Source: an uncultured Collinsella sp. (lineage in GTDB: Bacteria; Actinomycetota; Coriobacteriia; Coriobacteriales; Coriobacteriaceae). Taken from it: DNA of 21,227 bases. A program made the translations under genes and the position numbers. The DNA is taken from NCBI GenBank assembly GCA_938023705.1, contig CALJDJ010000042.1, positions 1 through 21,227 of the forward strand, in the 5' to 3' direction. The first letter of the stretch is position 1; the number at the start of each line of letters is the position of its first letter. Below the pieces are notes generated by a model. That model ran no database searches and was not told where the DNA came from. It saw only the letters and a list, made by a program, of their open reading frames with translations. Below, one piece after another: positions 7,776-13,432 of the stretch.

Positions 7776-8714
7776 TTATCCACGGAGAAACGCGTATGCG
7801 CATGTTGCCGCTATGGCTCCATCAGAAACGGCGGTCACAACCTGGCGTAAGCGCTTGGAACGGATGTCGCCAGCGGCAAATAGACCAGGTGTACGGGTGG
7901 CCATCGAATCGTCGGTGACAATGCCGCCGTCGGGAGCCAGGTCGACTAGATGCTCAACAAGCTCGGTATGTGGCTGCGTCCCCGTAAAGACAAAGATGCC
8001 AAACGAGCCGGGCTCAAATGACTCGGCATGAGTTTCCCCAGATGCATTGTCCTTAAAGGTAATCGTCGTTGGCATGGCTTCGCCCGATAGCTCCACAATA
8101 CTAGTTTGGTACCTAACTGTAATATTGTCCTTTGCGAGTACTTTCTGAACAACACCATCGGGCGCACGGAACTGGTCGCGGCGCAGCACGATGGTCACAC
8201 TGCTGGCAATGTCGGACAGGAACAGCGCCTCTTCGCATGCCGAATTGCCACCACCGATTACAAAAACCTGCTTGCCGCGGAAAAACATGCCGTCACATGT
8301 TGCGCAATATGAAACGCCACGACCGCGATACGTATCCTCGCCTGCGAAACCTGCCGGACGCGGCGTGGCACCCATGCAAGCGATAACGCTCGAGGCCAGC
8401 GTATCGCCCATATCGTGATGCACCGTAAACAACGCTGCATCGGCATCGTAATCGATACCCGTAACCATGCTCCATGTAACCTGTGCTCCCAGGCCCTCTG
8501 CATGCTGCTGAAAACGCTCGCCAAGTTCGGCGCCACTCAGGAGCGGGAAACCCGGATAGTTCTCGACCTCATTGGTTGTGGCGATCTGCCCTCCCGACAT
8601 GCCCTGCTCAATCACGGTCGTCGTCAGGTTGGCACGCGCAGCATAAATGGCGGCAGCATAGCCCGCGGGGCCGCCACCGATAATCGCAACATCGATCGGC
8701 TTATCGGTAGTCAT
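7776..8714 (-). CDS. trxB: Thioredoxin-disulfide reductase
   Basis: A 312-residue FAD/NADPH flavoenzyme that reduces thioredoxin. It has the FAD-binding motif GGGPAGYAAAIYAARA (about 13-28), the redox dithiol CATC at residues 137-140 in SYCATCDGMFF, the NADPH-binding GGGNSACEEALFL (about 154-166), and the C-terminal FAD segment GLFAAGDIRSKRLRQVVTAV. Length and domain order match low-molecular-weight bacterial TrxB. The ATG at 8714 has GAAAGGA six or seven bases upstream; earlier in-frame starts up to 8789 lack such a site and would add residues absent from the family. It is divergent from the glycosyltransferase gene. No thioredoxin gene is adjacent. Confidence 0.95.
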   Translation of the reverse strand: MTTDKPIDVAIIGGGPAGYAAAIYAARANLTTTVIEQGMSGGQIATTNEVENYPGFPLLSGAELGERFQQHAEGLGAQVTWSMVTGIDYDADAALFTVHHDMGDTLASSVIACMGATPRPAGFAGEDTYRGRGVSYCATCDGMFFRGKQVFVIGGGNSACEEALFLSDIASSVTIVLRRDQFRAPDGVVQKVLAKDNITVRYQTSIVELSGEAMPTTITFKDNASGETHAESFEPGSFGIFVFTGTQPHTELVEHLVDLAPDGGIVTDDSMATRTPGLFAAGDIRSKRLRQVVTAVSDGAIAATCAYAFLRG

Positions 8715-8832
8715 GAAGCGTCCTTTCGTCGAAACGTTGTCGTTCTTTGCGCTCGTACCCAAATTTACGTGAACGTGACACTCATGCACTACAATGATAA
8801 ATCCGTATTACAAAGCTGAAGGGGAGTTATCG

Positions 8833-10134
8833 ATGGACCAGGCGCAGACGAGTGACGACGCTCCCCTGCTCACGCACAGCACTCCCCAATCGGAGCAAAC
8901 CACGCTCCTGGCTCAGCAAAAACCTCTCGTGACCATCGTGCACGCCTCCGTTGGCTCGGGCCACAAGGCCGCCGCAAATGCGATAGCGCAGGCATTCGAC
9001 CTCATCCGCGGCACCAATGGCATCCCCGAGGATATTGAGATTGAAGTGCTCGATATCCTTGATTTTGGACGTATTAAATTCGACGGCAATAAGACCGCGG
9101 CTTCTTTTACGGGAGCCACGCGCCCCATTTACGACCTGACCTGGCGATATACGCTTACGGGACATCTTCTCTGGGGTGGCGGAACGGCATGGTCGCGAAT
9201 TATGTTCCCCGCCTTCAACGAATATATTCGTAGCCGCAGGCCCATAGCCGTGGTTGCAACGCACATCACGGCAGCCAATGTTGCCGTGGGCGCCCGCGTA
9301 ATTACGGGTATCGATTATCCGGTCATCTGCGTACCGACCGACTACGAAGTCGAGGGATGGTGGCCCCACAAGGACACCGATTTATTCTGTGTTGCCAACG
9401 AATTTATGGCCGAAACGCTGCGTCCGCGCAAGGTGCTCGAAACAAAGATTCGCATTACCGGCATTCCCATTCGCGCCGGATTCGACACGGATTACGATCG
9501 CGAGGAAGAGCTAGCTAAGTTCAACCTCCCCACCGACAAGACCGTCGTGCTGGTAATGGCCGGTGCCAGCTTGCCTCAACCGTACGTTCGCTTTCGCGCG
9601 GAGATGGACCGCACCCTCCCCTTCCTACGCAGCTTCGAAGACATGCACTTTGTCTTTTTGCCGGGCAAGGATAAGGAATACGCCGCCCGCCTCAAGACGC
9701 TCTTCGATGCCATGAAGCTCGAAAACGTCACGGTGCTGGACTATGTCGACGACATGGCGGCCCTCATGCACGGCTGCGACCTGGCAATTCTCAAATCGGG
9801 CGGACTCACCGTCACCGAGTGCCTATGCGCACATCTGCCGATGATCCTGCTGGGCAAATCATACGGCCAGGAAAAGGCCAACACCACCATGCTCACCGGC
9901 ATGGGCGCCAGCATGCATGTCACCACGGCACGAGAACTCATCGTTACCCTACGTCACTTGCACGACCATCCCGAATCACTCAAAGCGCTACTCATCAACG
10001 GCGAAGTACTACGCCGCCCCCACGCAGCCGAAGACATAGCCATCGCAACCATGGAGCTCGTAGGCAAACCCCAAAAGCGCAAAAGAGCCTTCTGCCGCTT
10101 CTACTGGGGCGGAAAACCTGCGCATATCCGCTAG
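8833..10134 (+). CDS. MGDG-synthase/UgtP-like diacylglycerol glycosyltransferase
   Basis: A 433-residue GT-B fold glycosyltransferase. After a polar N-terminus of about 30 residues comes the MGDG synthase N-terminal domain with the acceptor-side motif VHASVGSGHKAAANAIAQAF (GSGH at 41-44). The C-terminal half (from about residue 220) resembles glycosyltransferase family 28, with the nucleotide-sugar motif KSGGLTVTECLCAHLPMILL near 321 and GQEKANTTML. Family members such as UgtP and plant MGDG synthase transfer glucose or galactose from a UDP-sugar to diacylglycerol at the inner membrane face, producing glycolipids and lipoteichoic acid anchors. The ATG at 8833 follows GAAGGGGAG (8818-8826). 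The sugar and the number of additions are not predictable. A long hairpin element begins 13 bases after the stop codon. Confidence 0.88.
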   Translation: MDQAQTSDDAPLLTHSTPQSEQTTLLAQQKPLVTIVHASVGSGHKAAANAIAQAFDLIRGTNGIPEDIEIEVLDILDFGRIKFDGNKTAASFTGATRPIYDLTWRYTLTGHLLWGGGTAWSRIMFPAFNEYIRSRRPIAVVATHITAANVAVGARVITGIDYPVICVPTDYEVEGWWPHKDTDLFCVANEFMAETLRPRKVLETKIRITGIPIRAGFDTDYDREEELAKFNLPTDKTVVLVMAGASLPQPYVRFRAEMDRTLPFLRSFEDMHFVFLPGKDKEYAARLKTLFDAMKLENVTVLDYVDDMAALMHGCDLAILKSGGLTVTECLCAHLPMILLGKSYGQEKANTTMLTGMGASMHVTTARELIVTLRHLHDHPESLKALLINGEVLRRPHAAEDIAIATMELVGKPQKRKRAFCRFYWGGKPAHIR

Positions 10135-10147
10135 CGTCTTTATGTCC

Positions 10148-10251
10148 GCTTACCTGCGGGAGGCCCCTATATATCATCCCATGCTCAAACATTCTCGCTT
10201 CGCTGCGAAACTGCGCGTGGGACGATATATAGGGGCCTCCCGCAGGTAAGC
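10148..10251 (+). repeat. Hairpin repeat copy 1 (3' element of the glycosyltransferase gene)
   Basis: A perfect 28-bp inverted repeat (10148-10175 with 10224-10251) begins 13 bases after a stop codon. After one mismatch the pairing continues with TCCCA/TGGGA and a few wobbles, for a stem of about 38 bp. The interior carries the core CATGCTCAAACATTCTCGC (10180-10198) and GAAACTGCGCGTGG (10207-10220), which recurs in copy 2. No U-run follows (CTGCGTTTACG), so it is not a standard terminator. Confidence 0.85.
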
Positions 10252-10327
10252 TGCGTTTACGTACTAGCAGCTATACCAGATTCCCCTCCAGTAGAATCTG
10301 CAAAGGGGAACCAGAAAATATAAATAC

Positions 10328-10376
10328 AGTAAGTCGATGCGACAAAGGAGGCGTCCCTTTATCGCATCGACTTACT
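10328..10376 (-). terminator. Hairpin, possible terminator for the dut-side transcript
   Basis: A 21-bp stem with one mismatch (10328-10348 pairing with 10356-10376) and a 7-nt loop. Read on the minus strand it is followed by GTATTTATATTTTC, a T-rich stretch, so it could end transcription from the dut side. It lies about 150 bases past the dut stop codon, behind hairpin repeat copy 2. On the plus strand no T-run follows. Confidence 0.5.
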
Positions 10377-10409
10377 AGAAAAGTAAATATTGTTTCAAGC
10401 GAGTAGCCG

Positions 10410-10512
10410 CCCGCCCGGGGCTTACCTATATCGTTCCACGCGCAGTTTCACAGCGAGCGAAGCGCCGCGAGAATGTTTGAGCATGGAATGATATAGGTAA
10501 GCCCCGGGCGGG
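10410..10512 (-). repeat. Hairpin repeat copy 2 (3' element of dut)
   Basis: A perfect 23-bp inverted repeat (10410-10432 with 10490-10512), extended inward by TTCCA/TGGAA after one mismatch. Read on the minus strand it begins 15 bases after the dut stop codon and contains the same core as copy 1: CCATGCTCAAACATTCTCGC, then GAAACTGCGCGTGG. The stem sequence is different from copy 1 (CCCGCCCGGGGCTTACC outermost) but just as complementary to itself. Its central part is about nine bases longer than in copy 1. Confidence 0.85.
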
Positions 10513-10527
10513 AGGGATACGAGCGCC

Positions 10528-10971
10528 CTAGGCGATGCCGCTGGAGCCGAAGCCTCCGTTGCCTCGGTCGGTTTTGTCTAGTTCTTCTACTTCTATGAGG
10601 TTGACCGTGGGGACTTCTTGGATGACGAGTTGGGCTATGCGGTCGCCTTTGTTGATTTGGATGTCGTTGGTGGGATCCAGGTTGATGAGGATAACCTTGA
10701 GTTCTCCTCGGTAGTGAGCGTCGATGAGGCCCGGCGTGTTGACTATAGACAAGCCCTGCTTGATGGCCAAGCCGCTGCGGGGCTGGACGAAGCCGGCGTA
10801 GCCATCGGGCAGGGCGATGGCCAGCCCCGTAGAGACCAGACGGCGTTCGAAGGGCTTCAGGACGCAGTCTTCGTTGGAGCGTAGATCCAAGCCGGCATCG
10901 GTGGGATGGGCGTATTTGGGAAGCTCGACGGTGGGGTCGAGACGCCTTATGTTGACGGTAATGTTGGACAT
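10528..10971 (-). CDS. dut: Deoxyuridine 5'-triphosphate nucleotidohydrolase (dUTPase)
   Basis: A 147-residue trimeric dUTPase converting dUTP to dUMP and pyrophosphate, which keeps uracil out of DNA and feeds dTMP synthesis. All five motifs are visible: DAGLDLRS, PRSGLAIKQG, GLIDAHYRGELKV, GDRIAQLV, and the C-terminal phosphate-closing arm RGNGGFGSSG. The start at 10971 lies four bases after the nrdR stop codon (TGA at 10976-10978), and AAGGTGAT overlapping that stop serves as its ribosome-binding site. It is therefore coupled to nrdR, linking dUTP removal with control of ribonucleotide reductase. Hairpin repeat copy 2 follows the stop codon. Confidence 0.95.
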   Translation of the reverse strand: MSNITVNIRRLDPTVELPKYAHPTDAGLDLRSNEDCVLKPFERRLVSTGLAIALPDGYAGFVQPRSGLAIKQGLSIVNTPGLIDAHYRGELKVILINLDPTNDIQINKGDRIAQLVIQEVPTVNLIEVEELDKTDRGNGGFGSSGIA

Positions 10972-10975
10972 GGAA

Positions 10976-11419
10976 TCACCTTAGCTTGTCGAGCTCTTGC
11001 AGAAATTCATCGACGTCTTTGAAATCGCGGTAGACCGAGGCAAAACGGATGTACGCAACCTTGTCGATCTTGGCCAAGCGCTTGAGCACCATGTCACCCA
11101 ACTCATGGGACGTGACGGCCGTCAGCGTGCGAGAGCGAAGCTCGACCTCGATGTCATCGATAATCTCATTGAGCTTCTTAGTGTCGATATCGCGCTTGAT
11201 GGTGGCGCGCATCAAGCCGACAAGAAGCTTATTGCGATCGAACCGCTGCTTAGTTCCATCTGACTTAATGACCTCGATAGGGTCCTCGCATCGCTCAAAC
11301 GTTGTAAAGCGGTAGTTACACGAGCAACATTCGCGACGGCGCTTAATGGTGTTATTTGACTCCTGCATACGGGAATCAACGACGCGGGTATGTGCCTTGC
11401 CGCATTTGGGACAGCGCAT
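10976..11419 (-). CDS. nrdR: Transcriptional regulator NrdR
   Basis: A 147-residue repressor of ribonucleotide reductase genes. The N-terminal zinc ribbon has cysteines in MRCPKCGK and in CCSCNYRFTTFE. The ATP-cone domain follows from about residue 46 (PIEVIKSDGTKQRFDRNKLLVGLMRA) and senses dATP/ATP. Length and order are standard. GAGGAGG precedes the ATG by about five bases. The start codon lies in one arm of a perfect 12-bp inverted repeat, with the ribosome-binding site in the loop. Only 51 bases separate it from the stop of the LysM gene upstream, so the two are probably cotranscribed, and thus nrdR may be partly under LexA control. No ribonucleotide reductase gene is in the window. Confidence 0.95.
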   Translation of the reverse strand: MRCPKCGKAHTRVVDSRMQESNNTIKRRRECCSCNYRFTTFERCEDPIEVIKSDGTKQRFDRNKLLVGLMRATIKRDIDTKKLNEIIDDIEVELRSRTLTAVTSHELGDMVLKRLAKIDKVAYIRFASVYRDFKDVDEFLQELDKLR

Positions 11420-11457
11420 GGTACCTCCTCTTAAACGATAACAAGGGTACCATGCGC
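11414..11457 (-). promoter_or_regulatory. 12-bp inverted repeat enclosing the nrdR start codon and ribosome-binding site
   Basis: GCGCATGGTACC (11414-11425) and its exact complement GGTACCATGCGC (11446-11457) are separated by 20 bases. In the mRNA the downstream arm is the first codons of nrdR (ATGCGC) plus the bases just before them, and the loop contains most of the GAGGAGG ribosome-binding site. Folding would hide the start codon. It could also be a DNA operator. Confidence 0.6.
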
Positions 11458-11470
11458 AGCGCGATAATGA

Positions 11471-11920
11471 TTACGAACGAGCAGGAACCTTAAGATGCGC
11501 ACCGGCGGCGAGCGAACCATGCTCCAGATGATTGACGCTACGGATCATGTCGGAAGTCTCTTGCGTGGAAAGGCCTTCGATTGGATATTCTTCGGCAAGC
11601 GACCAAAGAGAATCGCCAGGCTGAACGCGAATGGTCTCGTAGGTAATGTTGGAAACGGACTCGGCATACGCGGCGTGACGAGCGCTAAAGACCGACATAG
11701 CGAGGACAAAGAAGAGCGTAAGCGCAACGGCGACGGCGACAATCGTCGGAACCTTCAGGGCAACGCGGGCCGGCGCGACTACAGCCTGCTGATTGCGCGC
11801 AGGCTTTACGGTCAAAGGCTGAAAGCCGGAGCGGCCACCCTGAACAACCGTAAAAGTGGGTTCTGCAGGCGTCTCGAGCTTAAGGGCGAGGTTTCCCTGG
11901 ACCATATTCGTTACGTTCAT
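11471..11920 (-). CDS. LysM-domain membrane protein, candidate SOS division inhibitor (YneA/DivS/Rv2719c-like)
   Basis: A protein of about 149 residues with a cytoplasmic N-terminus of about 55, one transmembrane helix (about 57-80, VPTIVAVAVALTLFFVLAMS), and an extracytoplasmic LysM domain from about 95 (ETIRVQPGDSLWSLAEEYPI) to the C-terminus. I prefer the second of two adjacent ATG codons (11920), since AGGAG lies six bases upstream; 11923 is the alternative. It is divergent from lexA across a region with three SOS boxes, and one box lies inside its TTGACA/GATAAT promoter. YneA of Bacillus, DivS of Corynebacterium and Rv2719c of Mycobacterium occupy the same place and delay division during SOS. 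The analogy rests on position, topology and SOS control. Confidence 0.82.
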   Translation of the reverse strand: MNVTNMVQGNLALKLETPAEPTFTVVQGGRSGFQPLTVKPARNQQAVVAPARVALKVPTIVAVAVALTLFFVLAMSVFSARHAAYAESVSNITYETIRVQPGDSLWSLAEEYPIEGLSTQETSDMIRSVNHLEHGSLAAGAHLKVPARS

Positions 11921-11990
11921 CATGTTCTCCTCTCGCGTGTTTTGCTGAGAACAGTTTTATCAAGCCGCGCGGACAAAAATGTCTAGCGCG

Positions 11991-12060
11991 AGAACGAATG
12001 TTCGGTTATTATTATCTTCGAACAGTTGTTCCTGTCAAGCAAAATTCGAACATTTGTTTG
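11991..12060. promoter_or_regulatory. lexA: Three LexA (SOS) boxes between lexA and the LysM gene
   Basis: Sites of the Gram-positive type GAACnnnnGTTC: GAACGAATGTTC (11992-12003), GAACAGTTGTTC (12020-12031) and GAACATTTGTTT (12048-12059, one base off). The first two are perfect palindromes. Starts are 28 bases apart in both intervals. They would let LexA repress both divergent genes, including itself. Confidence 0.93.
12011..12038 (-). promoter_or_regulatory. Promoter of the LysM gene, overlapped by an SOS box
   Basis: On the minus strand a perfect -35 TTGACA (12038-12033) is followed after 16 bases by GATAAT (12016-12011). SOS box 2 fills the spacer and SOS box 1 covers the expected transcription start. 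This is a textbook LexA-repressed layout. A promoter for lexA on the other strand is not clear to me. Confidence 0.75.
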
Positions 12061-12083
12061 ACATGGGTAGAGAGGATGCCCTG

Positions 12084-12728
12084 ATGGCTCGCAAAATTAC
12101 CAAGCGTCAGCAGCAAATTTACGACTTCATCAAGGAATATCAGCAGGAGAAGGGTTATCCGCCCAGCGTGCGCGAGATGGCTTCTGCCGTGGGCCTTTCC
12201 TCCCCCAGCACCGTGCACGCCCATCTCTCTGCCCTGGAGGCGCGCGGGCTACTCAAGCGCGATGCCACCAAACCGCGCGCCCTGGAACTCTTTAACGAGG
12301 ATGGTTCCTCTGTCTCAATTTCTAAATCTGACGAGCCCACCGCACCTCGCGGAACGGTCTCGCTACCGCTCGTTGGTCGCGTCGCGGCTGGGATTCCCAT
12401 TCTGGCCGAGCAGAATATCGAAGACACGTTTACTATCCCGACCGAAATCGCCACTGATCAGGGTTCCTTTATCCTTGAGGTGCATGGGAGCTCAATGATC
12501 AATGTCGGCATCTTCAATGGCGATTACATCATCGTCCGTGAACAAAAGAGTGCCATGAACGGCGAAATTGTCGTGGCCATGATTGATGGTTCGGCGACCG
12601 TCAAGACGTTCTACAAGGAGCAGGGGCGTGTGCGCTTGCAGCCCGAGAACGACACCATGGAACCTATCTATGCAACGAATCCCGTTATCCTGGGCAAAGT
12701 CGTCGGCTTGATGCGCCGGTTCTCGTAA
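12084..12728 (+). CDS. lexA: LexA repressor, SOS response
   Basis: A 214-residue transcriptional repressor and self-cleaving serine protease. The N-terminal winged helix-turn-helix (about 1-70) includes YPPSVREMASAVGLSSPSTV. The cleavage site is Ala102-Gly103 in GRVAAGIPI. The catalytic serine is Ser137 in VHGSSMINVGIFNGDYI and the lysine is Lys174 in SATVKTFY. The usual GDSM is GSSM here, a change next to the nucleophile. I chose the ATG at 12084 (AGAGGA seven bases before it); an in-frame ATG at 12063 would add seven residues. It is autoregulated through the SOS boxes upstream. RecA, whose 3' end lies at the right edge, would trigger its cleavage. The next gene overlaps its stop codon by one base. 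Confidence 0.96.
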   Translation: MARKITKRQQQIYDFIKEYQQEKGYPPSVREMASAVGLSSPSTVHAHLSALEARGLLKRDATKPRALELFNEDGSSVSISKSDEPTAPRGTVSLPLVGRVAAGIPILAEQNIEDTFTIPTEIATDQGSFILEVHGSSMINVGIFNGDYIIVREQKSAMNGEIVVAMIDGSATVKTFYKEQGRVRLQPENDTMEPIYATNPVILGKVVGLMRRFS

Positions 12729-13432
12729 TGCAAAAACGCATAACCATATTTGATACCATCCGCGGGTTTACGATGATTTCTATGGCAGGTTTTCACGCTT
12801 GCTATGATCTCGCCTACCTGTACGGCTGGGATATGCCCTGGTTTACCCAGTCAGTCTTTCAAGACATCTGGCGCGCCAGCATCAGCTGGGTATTTTTGTT
12901 TATCGCCGGTTGGATGTGCACTCTTTCGCGCAACAATATCAAACGTGCCGCCAAATACGCCTTAGCAGCACTCGTTGTCTGGTTGGCAACAACACTTGTC
13001 TCAGTCGACGATTCGGTTAATTTTGGCATCATCTACTGCATGGCCGCATGCACCGGCATCGTGGCGTTGACCGATCCCGTCCTTAAGAAGATAACGGCGA
13101 GATGGAGCATGCCCCTATGCCTTGTGTTGTTCGCCCTCACCTGGAGCATCCCCAAAACGATCTACCCTGTCCCCTACCTGGCGTGGCTGGGATTTCCGAG
13201 CCCTGGGTTTGTCTCAGGTGATTACTACCCCATCATCCCGTTTATCTTTATGTATCTTGCAGGATACTTCGCCGCACACATAGCGCAGAGTATCGATAAG
13301 ACCGTCCCTAGCTGGGCCTACGCCAACCCCCTGCCGGCGCTCGCCAGCCTTGGACGTCACGCTCTCCCCTTTTATCTGCTGCATCAGCCCATCATTCTGG
13401 GCATTTTGGAGCTCGTCTACTCGGTGCGATAA
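12728..13432 (+). CDS. DUF1624 (heparan-alpha-glucosaminide N-acetyltransferase-like) membrane protein
   Basis: A 234-residue polytopic membrane protein with about seven hydrophobic segments. The N-terminus ITIFDTIRGFTMISMAGFHACYDLAYLYG fits the DUF1624/HGSNAT catalytic-domain family, in which a conserved Arg-Gly and a following His lie in the first helices. Members are thought to move acyl groups from acetyl-CoA to a glycan or other acceptor across the membrane, but bacterial substrates are mostly unknown. The ATG shares one base with the lexA stop codon (TAATG at 12726-12730) and there is no independent ribosome-binding site, so expression should follow lexA. Its 3' end overlaps that of convergent hflX by 16 bases. 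Confidence 0.75.
   Translation: MQKRITIFDTIRGFTMISMAGFHACYDLAYLYGWDMPWFTQSVFQDIWRASISWVFLFIAGWMCTLSRNNIKRAAKYALAALVVWLATTLVSVDDSVNFGIIYCMAACTGIVALTDPVLKKITARWSMPLCLVLFALTWSIPKTIYPVPYLAWLGFPSPGFVSGDYYPIIPFIFMYLAGYFAAHIAQSIDKTVPSWAYANPLPALASLGRHALPFYLLHQPIILGILELVYSVR

Larger units (their letters stand above)
10135..10527. other. 393-bp non-coding convergent region packed with hairpins
   Basis: This lies between the stop codons of the glycosyltransferase (plus) and dut (minus). It holds two related long inverted repeats at its two edges (10148-10251 and 10410-10512), a 21-bp stem hairpin in the middle (10328-10376), and a small pair of overlapping complementary segments at 10277-10310. No credible protein gene was found; the short frame reading through the first repeat has no ribosome-binding site. 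I see no tRNA-like structure. Confidence 0.7.

Noticed and set aside
8761..8800. A promoter for the glycosyltransferase with -10 TACAAT at 8790-8795
   Set aside because: The -10 is reasonable, but no -35-like hexamer lies at 16 to 18 bases, so I do not list it as a feature.
10147..10192. A short gene covering hairpin repeat copy 1 (short frames on both strands)
   Set aside because: The frames follow from the palindromic sequence, lack start signals and do not persist in copy 2.
10135..10527. An insertion sequence or CRISPR array in the hairpin region
   Set aside because: No transposase frame, no target-site duplications that I can see, and no regularly spaced direct repeats; the two long repeats are inverted relative to each other.
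11949..11960. A fourth SOS box, GAACAGTTTTAT
   Set aside because: Only one half-site matches; the second half has lost GTTC and the spacing is not in register with the 28-bp series.
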